Below, piece after piece: positions 33,640 to 43,832 of a stretch of DNA of 64,000 bases. Below the pieces are notes generated by a model. The model saw nothing but the letters and a program-made list of their open reading frames with translations, made no database searches and had not been told where the DNA came from. The translations under genes were made by a program, and so were the position numbers. Numbering within the stretch: position 1 is the first letter of the stretch; the number at the start of each line of letters is the position of its first letter. The DNA is from Takakia lepidozioides. Its lineage: Eukaryota > Streptophyta > Takakiopsida > Takakiales > Takakiaceae. Where the stretch lies: positions 70,742,001 through 70,806,000 of the forward strand of contig CM060733.1 in the NCBI GenBank assembly GCA_030704615.1, read 5' to 3'.

Positions 33640-33775
33640 GGGCACCCATAAAATGAGCTTGATCAATGGGCGATCGAATGGTTGACCATCCAAATGGTTT
33701 TTGTTTGTTTAACTTTGCCACTATGTTCAACATACCATGTAACAGGTCCCAGTACGAGATCAATCACTAGAAGCA
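33640..33775 (-). repeat. Solitary satellite monomer, inverted
   Basis: Reverse-complemented, this stretch gives CTGGGACCTGTTACATGGTA, then TTGAACATAGTGGCAAAGTT, then CATTTGGATGGTCAACCATT: one monomer of the 11-16 kb array. Its presence 17 kb away and in opposite orientation indicates that the monomer is dispersed, not confined to one array. Confidence 0.82.
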
Positions 33776-33779
33776 TTCG

Positions 33780-34599
33780 TGTCATTTACCACTGGGGTAA
33801 CGACTCATTTTGAGTCGTAAAAGTCAAAAAACCGGGATCGACTGGAAGTTACAAACGACTAGTTACAACAAATGTGGAAGTTGGGTCGGACATCCAATGA
33901 TTGGAGTGGTAAAGGACGCAGACGCGCGAACAACTGCTCAGCAATTATTGCGATTAATGCTGAAGAACCATGTGGCGTAACCAGGTGGGCCGCTCGTGTG
34001 TCTGACCTTTTGGGCTGACTTTGACTTTTCCCTCCAGATGAGTGGACTGACTCACCGGAGCGCGGTGACACATGGACGCGGACGTGGACGACGATGTGGA
34101 CGTGGACGTGGCGGCGCCACGACGAGTAGCACTACTGCCACGTGGCCACGGGCCCGGGGCGCCACGTGGTAGTTGACCACATAACTTGCAGTGCTACATG
34201 CCCAATGGCAACTGCGACTGCGGAAGTCGGCGCAACCACTGCTTTACTACTTTAAATGAAGTGCTCGAAATTACTTGAACAATCACACGTAGTGGTTCAT
34301 GCTTTGAAGTTTGGTGTTTGTAATGAGCCGACTAGTACATACGCATGTAATGCCATACAAGAGAACTAATCATGTCATTAGAAATGCGAAAACAATGAAA
34401 GACATGCCATGAAACAAAACAAAATGAAAATGAAATGAAATGAAACAAATGGTACTTTATTACATCTGTGGAAAGCTCAAAGAGCTTATGATACAAAATG
34501 AAAAAACCAAAGTAAAAAAGCAGCCCAAAGCTACTACTGCTCTGGGGATTGCCTAAGGGTCAAGGTCTCATGCAGGTAAGCTGCCAAGTAATTGTGATC
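33780..34599. other. Unassigned; ACGACTC/GAGTCGT inverted repeat at left edge
   Basis: At about 33,790 the words GGGGTAACGACTC and GAGTCGTAAAAGTC form a short inverted repeat that resembles the reverse complement of 54,268-54,300. The rest includes a GGACGTGG-rich tract (34,072-34,110) and an A-rich AAATGAAATG tract (34,420-34,450). No gene is visible. Confidence 0.4.
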
Positions 34600-36765
34600 C
34601 TCATAATGCAAGACTCAGTGACAGATTGAGTCCCACGGAATAGACCATCTACCCATGCAGGTTTCTTCTAGCTATTGATCCACAGGGAATCATAGGTAAT
34701 CATGTGCTTGAAATCTGGCCCTCTTGGATGAATCAGGACCCACACTCTCTTTGCTCCTTCAGCTACACATGCCTCTACGCAAATCATGCATTCATCCTTG
34801 CCTCGCTGCTAGTAGCTGATAATGACAGCCTAGATTTATTCTAGGAAACATCCAACTCAGCTTCTCACACTAGTTCCTATGCTGAATGCGTCTGCTAGTC
34901 TATGAAATGTAACAGACATTCATATTTTTGCCTTGGTTGTCCCATCATTGACTGGGGCAGAATAGTTTCATTCCACAACTTCTCCTCATCTCTGTTACTT
35001 GTTTTTTTCCTACTGTCATGTTGGCAGTATCATGTCAAAGTCACTCCAAACTATATTCACTCAACCAGCTAACTTGCCGAATTCAACATGGAAATTTAGG
35101 GCCGATTAGAGGGAAAAACAAGGTGAAATGTGTTGAATAAGATGCTTTCATTAGCAGTGTCTGATTTTATAAATTGTGCCGCTGCTGCCAGTTGACCATC
35201 TACCCATGCAGGTTTGTTGTAGCTATAGAGTCAATCTGGAGCTTGAAGCCCGGCCTTCTTGGGTGAATCTGCACCCACACTCTATCCCTGCTCCTTCAAC
35301 TATCTATGCCTCTGCACAAATCATGCATATATCATTGTCTTGCTGCTAGCAGCTGATGATGACAACCTAGATTTGTTCTTACACCCCAACCCTATTTGGA
35401 AAAACAGGCTGAAATGTGTTGAGGAAGGTGCCTTCATTAGCAGCACCTCATTCTATCAATTGTGCTGCCGCTACTGTTTCCACTTGCAACAATTGACCAT
35501 CTACTCCAGCTGATTTCTTTTAGCTATTGATCCCTCAGCCTGAACCTGAACATGAATCTAGACCTCTATCCCTGGTCCCTCAGCTATCCCTGCCCGTGTA
35601 CAGATCATGAATACATCCCTTAGCCTTGCTGCTAGCAGCTAATAGTGACGGCGTGAAGTTCTTCCAGAAAACACCCCAACCTAGGACTTAACAGTAGTTC
35701 CAATTCTGAATTGCAACAGCTTCTCTCTGTAGTCGAACAAGCACTCACCTTTTTGTCTCCATTGTCCCCCCTCTGACTGGGGTCGGAACATCCCAAAGCT
35801 TCTCTTCATCTTGTTATCTGTTTTTGGGTACTTTCCTGCTGCCACATCAGTAGTAACTTGTCAAAGTCACTCCAAACCACCCCACATCCACCCAACGAGC
35901 TAACTTACAGCATTCAATATGTAAATTCAGGGCTGGGTCTGATGAGAGGGAAAAATAGACTGAAATAGGTCGAAGAAGAAGGTGCCCTCACCACATTGTC
36001 CTCGACCTTGTGTCATGACCCATGGAGGATTTGACTGACCATGCACCCAAGAAGACCTCTTGTGTGTGCGAGGTGTGTGCTGCTTCCACACGGAATTGTA
36101 GGCGATCTGGAGCTTGAAATCCGGCCCTCTTGATGAATCTGGACCCACACTGCTCCCTGCTCCTTCAGCTATCCATGCCTCTGCACAAATCATGCATACA
36201 TCCTTGCCTTGATGCTAGCAACTGACAATAACACTCTAGAATTGTTCCAGCAAACCCCCAACCCTACTTATCACACTAGTTCCTATGCTGACTTGCATCT
36301 GCTTCCAACATGCATTCACCTTTTTGCCTGGATTGTTCCACCATTGACTGGGGTCGGAACCGTATTCATTTCAGAGCTTCTCCACATCTCTATTATCTAT
36401 TTTTCGATACTTTCTTGTTGACCACATTGGCAGTAACATGTCAAAATCACTCCAACACCACCATAGATCCACCAACGAGCTAACTTGTAGAATTCACCAT
36501 GAAAATTTAGGGACGACTCTGATAGTAGGGGAAAACAGGGTGAAATATGTTGAAGAAGGTACCTTCATTAGCAGTGGGCCTTAATCTATCAATTGTGCTG
36601 CTGCCATTGCTGTTTCCAGTTGACCATCTACCCACTTGTAGCCGTTGTGCTATTGAAGAAGGTGCCCCCCCTTCCCCATCATTTGATCATAGGTCTCCAA
36701 AGCCTCCATACCATGTCCTTGCTGTGCATACCCCGGTAGTTGCAGGATTGGGTGGATAAACGGCA
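34600..36765 (-). repeat. Tandemly reiterated PPR-gene leader segments
   Basis: The segment marked by GACCATCTACCCATGCAGGT, TGGATGAATCTGGACCCACA, TCACACTAGTTCCTATGCTG and AACGAGCTAACTT recurs roughly every 0.3-0.6 kb, starting near 34,643, 35,193, 35,493, 36,020 and 36,623. On the minus strand each begins with the N-terminal-like peptide (QIHPRGPDFKL...). A short PPR piece (AQQGHGMEALE-like) is present near 36,690. No unit has an intact frame. These look like successive duplications of the 5' end of one PPR gene. Confidence 0.65.
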
Positions 36766-37399
36766 CATGTTGAGTCCATTGGAAGTCCATGGAATTTTTT
36801 CTTTTTGAATCTATTGCTTTCAGTTTATTTAAAAAAATATATATATAGTAGTATATATAACATTTTTAGTAAAGAGTCCCTCCTCAAAGATTGAAAACAT
36901 TCTTTACTAGATATTTTAATCTTTAATTTGAAAAAATATTTAGACATCAAAATCTAGAGTTTACAACCACTTGTCCATATACCACCTAGCACATCTAGAT
37001 TATAGGTTTGTATGCATTTTTAGTAAAAGAAGACACCTCAAAAACCCAAAACATAAGATGTTATGGACTAGAGCAAATCAACTTGTTTTAGGTGCAAAAT
37101 AGTCCATAGCTCTCAATTCCTAAGATAATTAGTCCACATAAAAGTGGATTTGGGTTGGATTTAAAAATGGCACCCCTAGTGTGTTTTCCTTTGTATCATT
37201 GTATGAGTGTACATGATGTTTTTTCAGTCCATAAGATTTTATGTGTAACATCTGCATTCCACAGTACTCTACTTTAAAAGTCCATGGCTCTCTGGTACAT
37301 GATTGTTTTTGCAATCTAACAATTGGTACACATACCTATTGTAGTTAGAAACCCTGCACCATATAAATTTAGATGAAATATTGAGTTGTTGAACAAATA
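36766..37399. other. AT-rich spacer
   Basis: About 630 bp of AT-rich DNA without recognisable features. It includes an alternating TA tract (36,835-36,860). It probably separates two PPR pseudogene copies. Confidence 0.4.
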
Positions 37400-38276
37400 T
37401 GGGTAAAACCATGTAGAGAGGTCACTGCAGAAACTGCCATGTTACGCAAAAATTGAGACACCCAATCCTGCAAATATCCACCCTGCAAGCATCGCATTCC
37501 ATGACACCACATTTGGTTCAGCCATAGTGTTGAAAACTCCCTTCGCATCCTTAATGCACCCACATTTGGCATAGACGTCCACCAAGGGAGTGTTCAGGAT
37601 GACATCTGGTACAATTCTAGCTTTGACGATGTCACCATGGACCTCTTTCCCCTTTTCCAGAGGTCCCCTGCTTGCACACGCATTGCAAACATGCGGAAGC
37701 GTGATGTGGTTGGGCTTCACCCCTTTGCACAACATTTGCTCATAGGTCGCCAAAGCATTCCTACCACACCCATGTTTGGTAGATCCTGCCATCATTATAT
37801 TCCACATGATCAAAGATCGCTGAGGCATTCTGTAGAAATCTTGGCGAGCATCCATGATGCTCCTGCACTTAACATACATGTTGACAAGGGTGTTCAGTAG
37901 AAAAAACATTTGGCATGAATTCACTTTGGATAATGTGAGTGTGCACCTGATTCCAGCTTCCAGACCTAGAGCCTATGTAAGTCTGCCTGCCTCACAAAGC
38001 CTCTTCACATGCTTTCAGAAGTTGCGGTCATGGTTGAGGACGTGCCTGATTTTATCAACTGTGCCGCTGCAGCTATTGCCTTTAGTTGACCATCTACCCA
38101 TTTAGGTTTCTTGTAGCTATTGATCCACATGGAATCACAGGTAATTTGGAGCTTGAAGTCCGGCCCTCTTGGATGAATCTGGACCCACACTCTATCCCTT
38201 CTCCTTCAGCTATCCATGCCTCTGCACAAATCATGCATTCATCTTTGCCCTTGCTGCTAGCAGCTGACAATGACAA
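37400..38276 (-). pseudogene. PPR protein pseudogene split by the MULE insertion
   Basis: Minus strand. The leader peptide (PKWVDGQLKAIAAAAQLIKS, 38,190-38,010) is followed by PLS-type PPR motifs at 37,924-37,442: NTLVNMYVKCRSIMDARQD, then NALATYEQMLCKGVKPNHIT, then LEKGKEVHGDIVKARIVPDV, then VDVYAKCGCIKDAKGVFNTM and NVVSWNAMLAG. PPR proteins bind organellar RNA. A complete one would have many more motifs, and frame breaks near 37,930 and 38,000 plus the missing C-terminus mark this as a pseudogene. Its upstream leader continues beyond the transposon at 50,390. Confidence 0.75.
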
Positions 38277-38284
38277 CCTAGGAA
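38277..38284. repeat. Target-site duplication CCTAGGAA (left)
   Basis: CCTAGGAA here and at 50,382-50,389 flank the transposon exactly at the outer bases of its terminal inverted repeats. Eight to eleven bp is the range expected of Mutator-like elements. The host sequence continues across the gap as in the paralogous leader copies near 34,840 and 36,235. Confidence 0.82.
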
Positions 38285-38345
38285 GGGGGCTGCTATTTCA
38301 TGAGAGGCATGAGCATGCGCGGAAAAAAAAAAAGGCATGAGCGGG
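38285..38345 (+). repeat. MULE left terminal inverted repeat and subterminal repeats
   Basis: It starts GGGGGCTGCTATTTCATGAG, followed by AGGCATGAGC, an A11 run and GGCATGAGCGGGCC. The right end has GGAGCGGCATGAGTGGCATG after its matching terminus. Repeated GGCATGAGC words are candidate transposase contact sites. Confidence 0.8.
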
Positions 38346-38495
38346 CCATTGTGTGTCCACGGAAATAGGGTTAGAAGGCACGGAAATAGGGTCATGTGGA
38401 CTCATCATAGCAATGAAATGCAACATTTTATTGCAAATTTTGTGGCAAGCCACGTCTATACAAGTGTGTCCTAACTGACATAGCAAAAATGGGAA
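38346..38495. other. MULE left subterminal non-coding region
   Basis: Region between the left terminal repeat and the stop codon of the cargo gene. It contains two copies of CACGGAAATAGGGT (38,358 and 38,378) and would carry the cargo gene's 3' UTR. Confidence 0.5.
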
Positions 38496-38955
38496 CTACT
38501 CTCCTACACCTTCCGAGGAACTTGGCCCTCCTTCCTCCTCATCCCCCTCATCCCCCCCATCCTCCGAGCTCTGTGATGCATCGGTTGCACTATGCCTCTC
38601 AAAAATTCCGTCCTCTCCTTGGGGGACTGTCCACCTCACCTCCTGGGAATCTTCTGCCTCTTCTCCCCCACTTTCCTCAGCAGAATCCAAGACAAATCTA
38701 CGAGCCCGACGGGCTCTAATATCTGCAGCCTCCTCCTTCATCTTCATTTTCTTGAGGCTTGCCTCGTCTAAAATCTGTTGTACACGACTAGGTTCGGAAG
38801 ACCTCCTAATGGACACCGAAGCAAGCCGGGCAGCATAAGTAGGAAGGATGTAGTCCCTTTCTGGACTAGGCATGAAATCCCCCCTGGCAAAAAAAGGCAC
38901 GTTCCTCCTATCCATGAACTCCAGTGTAGACGTCCCTCCTGCAGTACTTGGCATC
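38496..38955 (-). CDS. Cargo last exon: acidic C-terminal tail
   Basis: It starts after the acceptor TGTAG at 38,956-38,957 and joins exon 9 (donor GTGAGT at 39,085) in phase, giving ...PPVYEMPSTAGG. It contains FMDRRNVPFFARGDFMPSPE, a basic helix (SLKKMKMKEEAADIRARRAR) and a run of Glu/Asp/Ser to the TAG at 38,496-38,498. An acidic tail after a basic helix is typical of chromatin-associated proteins, but no domain is identified. Confidence 0.6.
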
Positions 38956-39085
38956 CTACAGTAAGAACAAATCCACTTCAAGAATGTCAATACCAGCAGA
39001 AGCAGAAAGGGTTTTCAATGAAATAAGAGAGCGAAGGGGAGGTGCCTCACGAAATCTGGAGGCAACTTACAATGCGACCACTCAC

Positions 39086-40012
39086 TCGTAAACCGGGGGC
39101 TCCTCGGCCTCGATCCCAACTTGTTCCTCCCCCTGCTCCTTCTCGGATTTTTCCTCATCCTCCGAGGGTGCCTCTTCCTCTTTGGGCAGACTTTCAGCCG
39201 CTGCAAGTTCCGAGTTGTGGAGGGCAGTACCTAGCTCGAAGGCGAACACATGCCTGTCGGACAACGTCCCTGCCCACATTGAAGCACCTGAGGAACAAAG
39301 CGGGCGGTTAATAGCTTGCGGCATGCAATTGCAATCGGGCCAGGGGACAAACTGAGCACGTGAAGGCTTACCCGTGCCGCATGTGAGGTCAAGAATCCGC
39401 CCTTGGACATCCGAGCACGTCTCCATGAGGGTTTGGATGAAAGCAAGGCTCCAGGTCCGGCTGTACCACCACGGTTTGCATGTCTTTGTGTCCTTCGGCA
39501 TACTGGAGTGGGGCACATAGTTGTAGAGGACATCGTAGGTAACAGGGTCCACAGCGGCATCAACAAGACGATCGTCGTTGCGGAATTTGAATGTAGACCC
39601 TCTCTTCACAAAGCAATATGCCTCAAACACCAATGTCTGCACATCCAACAAAAGAGGGATCAACTCCGGGATCTATTTTAGATGCACCACAATATGAGGT
39701 GAATGCAATAGATTGATAACTTGCACTTTGGCCCTCTGTTCGCAACCCCTGTGTATTGATGCACAACCATTTTCTGAGGAGGACCGGGGTGACACTTTTC
39801 GGTGTCCATCTTGCCACCGCATTCTCTGTGGTCTTCCCTCTTGTGGCAAGGACAACCACACATCCACCGTCATCCAGGAGCATCCCCGCCAGCCCAAACC
39901 CGGCTTTCCAGTAGTCCTCAGTAAACTTGTTCCAGTTGGGCACACCATCCAGGCCCTCCAGCAGCTCCCCATCTGGAATGTCGAGGAGAATCATATCGCA
40001 AGCTCTCTCCAC
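39086..40012 (-). CDS. Cargo exons 7-9: methyltransferase-like domain
   Basis: Exon 7 carries ERACDMILLDIPDGELLEGL, a hydrophobic strand ending in DIP at the place of the DPPY catalytic motif IV, and GGCVVVLATRGK, a following strand. Exon 8 ends and exon 9 begins within the SAM-binding motif I: spliced, the protein reads RILDLTCGTGASMWAGTL, then RHVFAFELG, the G-x-G loop and the acidic end of strand 2. Exon 8 ends at 39,372 in phase 1 with donor GTAAGC. Exon 9 starts at 39,287 after a CAG. The domain matches N4-cytosine/N6-adenine methyltransferases in order, but the catalytic motif is atypical (DIPD for DPPY), so activity is uncertain. Confidence 0.58.
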
Positions 40013-40869
40013 CTCAACCCCCCCCCCCCCGAGTGCTCTTTAATCCGTGCTCACAGCTGTGAAGAATTCCATCATGGCTTCAAAACCAGGGGTGTCTTTA
40101 GGCTCTGTACCGGCAGCCCTCTTCTTGGCTTTCCCCTTCTGCTTCGCCAGAGACTTGCTGTGTGCCACCTTCTTCGCCCTGGCAGCGAGAGCGTCAAGGA
40201 AGCTCTCATTGACGCATTGGATGATGGTTGGAGGTTCTAGCTTTGGCTTGTGCGTAAATGTCACCACCGAATACCGCCGTGTAGGCTCGCCCTCAAATGC
40301 CAACTTCTTGGCAGAGCCAGTCCCACTCCGAACTGACTTGAGAACCCGGACGACCGGTGACTTGGTAGCAGCAGCAGCAGTCGCAGGACCTTGAACAAAG
40401 TCGTCGTCCGAGTCACTCCCTTGGGTCCCCTCCTGCGCCTCCTCCGATGCCCCGATGGTTTTCTGTTTTTTGGGTATTACTGTACTCACCTGTTTCCTTG
40501 TCCTTTTCCTTTGGCCTTTATTCTTCTCATTCAATTTCTCCTGAATTCCTGCCTGAGCAAGCTCTGCCGCTTTCCTGGAGTTGGCAAGCGCTTTTGCCTC
40601 TTTTGGACCCAGCGGAGGCAGCGGAGCCCAGTTTCGTCGGGCCTCAGCATCCAGCTTCAATTGAAACTCGGATGGGTCGAGCGAGCCGGGCGGAAGGTCC
40701 ACATACCAAGGGCAATCACGCAAATGTTCCAGATGCCACTCCTTCACAATAACGTCAGTGTACATGGAGTCAGCCCCAGGGTTCCTCCATGCCAGGAAGA
40801 ATGGTGGCTCGAAAGACAAATGACCTTTCTCCAAAAGGGAGAACTTGCAGTACCTGCATTCATGAAAAA

Positions 40870-41345
40870 CACAGAATGAGGTCCCTGAACTGGAAATTCG
40901 GCACCATTTTCCCAGGTTGGGGCGGAACTGACTGGGCCTAGATCTAGGAAAATGGCGCCAAATTTCGGTTTTCGGTGCTAGCCACCCTAGGGACTTAGCC
41001 ATTTTGGGAGCCCTAAACTGGAAATTCGGCGCCATTTTCCCAGGTCCGGGCCGAAAATGGCTAAGTCCCTGAACTGACTGGCCCTGGAATTGGAAAAATG
41101 GCGCCGAATTTCGGTTTTTGGTGCCAGCCACCCTAGGGACTTAGCCATTTTGGGAGCCCTGAACTGGAAATTCGGCGCCATTTTCCCAGGTCCGGCCCGA
41201 AAATGGCTAAGTCCCAGAACTGACTGGGCCTTCAAATGGAAAAATGGCGCCGAATTTCGGTTTTCGGTGCCTGCCACTCTAGGGACTTAGCCATTTTGGG
41301 TGCCCTGGACTGGAAATTTGGCGCCATTTTTCCAAGGACCAATTT
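40870..41345. repeat. ~146-bp tandem repeat with GGCGCC palindromes inside cargo intron 5
   Basis: Three tandem units (marker AGGGACTTAGCCATTTTGGG at about 40,990, 41,133 and 41,279) fill most of the 561-bp intron between 41,414 and 40,854. Each unit has two opposed sites, GGAAATTCGGCGCCATTTTC and AAAATGGCGCCGAATTTCGG, so about seven sites are present. The core matches the intergenic array at 45-46.6 kb and the sites at 49.9-50.1 kb. Confidence 0.85.
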
Positions 41346-42609
41346 TTATGCGCCACATGAGGCCTCTAACATCCTGAAATGCAAGGACTTGAAAGGAAGG
41401 CATCGCGTATGTACCTGTACAAAAGGCGCATTGCTGCTTTGTCCGCGTTCGGCTGGTCGGTTAACGCATGGGGTATCTCCCGAAAGAATAGGTCGGTTTT
41501 GTACAGCAGAAAGTACCTTGTCACATAGTCGCGTAGGCTCTCTGCTGCAGGAGAAATCTCCATCTTGAACTGATGTGCTTGTGTGTCCAGCTGCTCTTGC
41601 GCATTTGTCGTCACCTGTGGAGATTCTCCATCAGATCGCTTTCCTGAAAAAATACAATGAATCCACCCCCTACAAGAGTAGAAGCGCCAAACGAAGCGTG
41701 GGGAAGTACCTGAAACCACCATGTCATGCGGTTCATCCACATGTCGAATGTCGGGTCAGACAGTTTGTCCGGTTTGGGGAAGCTCCACATGTCCCTTGTA
41801 CTTTGGGAACCATTCCAGATTTGGAGCCACCGGATCTGTCCAACCACCCAGCATTTTCGTAAGCGCCAAACACCACAAAAACGAGTTGTTGCCACCACAA
41901 TTTGGTTAAGAATGTATCACCTTTTCTGTTGCATCCACACAGGATGTGGCTAGACGATGGAGCTTCTCCAATGTCATCGTGGGCTTCAGAGCACGGGAGT
42001 AGTGCTTCCACCAGAAAGTCGGCACCAAGGGCGAGATCAGCTATGGCCACGTACTTTACCATCCGCGACTTGTACTTTATGCGGGCCCTGGCCTCCGCAG
42101 CTTTGAGATACGATTCAAGTGCCGGGAGGGTTAGATTCTTCTCCTCTGACTCCATGTAGAACCTCCGCGCATGTGCCAAATCCTGCTGAATTTTCGTCTG
42201 TCAAGAATGCGCACATAAGATTAGAGATCCTGCTCAACACTTTTTCTTCTATTGGGGGAGGAGAGACACATTAGCTCAACAAAACAGTGAGGAGCTTTAC
42301 CCGAAATATGTAGTCCACCATGGCGTCCATGCTCAGCCTATACCAGGTTCTGTCTGCCTTTGCCTCCGACTTGCGCAGGAGGTCAGCACTGAGCGAATTG
42401 GCAAACTCTTGCACCCCCTGCTTCTCGACATCCTTCACTCGGAAGAGCATATGGGACAAGTTGGTGGCAATGAAGGCATTCTCAGTCACCCCGCAATGCC
42501 ACATTTCCATCAAACAATACTGAAATGGGAATTTTCAACAAATATGAGGATTCACAATGAAATGACTTACAATTGGATGGGTCCAAAAGCAAGAGGCGTT
42601 GTAACTTAC

Positions 42610-43832
42610 GAGTTGATGTCCGCCATTGCAGCTTTGAGAAGACTGCGATCTTTGGGCCCCGCAACCTTCAGCACAACACACTCCACGGCGAAATGCCAAT
42701 TGAGGTCGTTGGGGTGGGCTTCGGCTATGTGCTCCATCCATGCCAGGAGGCGATGATTGCCGTCCCACACGTAAAACATCTTACCGGACAAGTGCTGGAA
42801 AAGAGGATCAGTAGCAATCGTTCTCTCGAACTCCTCATTTCGCCTTTGCCAATGGGGACCCCATTTGTCCACCTCATCAGAAGTGTGGGCACGGGAAGCT
42901 CTGTGGTCGTTCTCAATGGAAACGTAAAACGCGGCAGACCCCATTCGATATCCATCCCGGAAAGAGAATTTCAGCTTGTCGATATCGCCAAGGAGGGCAG
43001 GTCTCACCACCTGCAAAGACACCAAGCGGCAAAGGGGAATTCGAAGCTTGGCCGGGTACACCATGCCCCCCAGCACCCTGCCAATGTTGCTGTGGGTTGC
43101 CTCCAACATCTTGGCAGCGGCCAACTTCATATCCGCCTCCGACATGACGTCTGCTGCAGAGGGGTTCTCTGGCAGCCCACCAGGACCGCCAAATCCAGCC
43201 TGTATGCTGCGGGTTTGGGGCCTGGGGATGTCCGGGAGGATGTCATCCTGGTCAGAAAGCTCGGTGTTGTCCTCCTCAACATGGTCAACCACCGGTGAAA
43301 CCACCTCGAGCACTCTCCCCGTCTCTACTGCCATCTCCCCGGCTTCACCTCGAACTTGCACAATCCGTGCTCTTTGTGGTGTTCTTTCCTCTCCTCCACT
43401 CTCCACCGTATGGGTAATTGCGGGGGCTGCTCTTGTCCGCGATGGTGTAACCGGTGTACTGCCTCTTTGTGGTGTCTTGGAGGGATCCACCGTCTCTATG
43501 CGTCCCTCGATTACATGGGCATCTGTCATTTCGGCACCCCTGGCCTCTTCAGTGGCCTTTTCTCTTTCCTCCTGGCTAGCCTTCTGTCTCGCCTGTTCTT
43601 TTGCCCTCTCTTTTGCCCTCTCACGGGCTTTCTGTTTCTTACTAGGGCTAGCAGCAGGGGAGCCCTCCAGGACGACCACCTTTGATTGAGGAGAACTGAC
43701 ACCCTCGCGCGCACTGCTCACTCCCCCCTCCGCAGCCCGTGACGGCTCTCTCGCCGGGGATTGCATGTGTTTGGCTTTCTTCTTCTTTTTTGCGTGGGCG
43801 GGCCCTACTGCATGTGCATCAACAACCTCCAT
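42610..43832 (-). CDS. Cargo exon 1: ParB-like domain
   Basis: 407 codons from the ATG at 43,830-43,832, ending in a GTAAGT donor at 42,609. Residues ~1-130 are low-complexity and highly basic (KKKKKAKH; ARERAKERAKEQARQK). The C-terminal ~180 residues show the ParB/sulfiredoxin-type fold signature: IPLCRLVSLQVVRPALLGDI (N-terminal strand with an R after VxL), then about 100 residues on MFYVWDGNHRLLAWMEHI with the DGNHR motif that marks this superfamily's phosphate/nucleotide site. ParB-like domains bind DNA or act as nucleases or CTPases in bacteria. In-frame coding upstream ends at a TGA. An earlier ATG at 43,883-43,885 is put out of frame by a third copy of GTGAGGAC. Confidence 0.62.

Larger units (their letters stand above)
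38496..43832 (-). pseudogene. Cargo gene: ParB-like + N4/N6 amino-methyltransferase-like protein (about ten exons)
   Basis: Inferred exons (minus strand): 43832-42610, 42519-42301, 42197-41921, 41835-41710, 41638-41415, 40853-40055, ~40010-39690, 39672-39372, 39287-39086, 38955-38496. GT-AG sites with good donors (GTAAGT, GTGAGT) and matching phase are seen at most joins. Domain order: Lys/Arg-rich N-terminus, ParB-like domain, long helical middle, basic linker (GQRKRTRKQVS), methyltransferase-like domain, acidic tail; roughly 1,300-1,400 residues. The motif IV-like site precedes motif I, the order of beta-class amino-methyltransferases. Lesions: the exon 1/2 join is out of phase, there is an extra base at the C4 run in exon 4 (41,776-41,779), and the exon 6/7 border is broken by a 14-base C run. 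It is divergent from the transposase. A role in modifying or protecting element DNA is inference. Confidence 0.65.

Noticed and set aside
42606-43689. Plus-strand open frames of 110-240 codons opposite cargo exon 1
   Set aside because: They are antisense to the ParB-like exon. The minus strand has the recognisable DGNHR motif and canonical splice donor.
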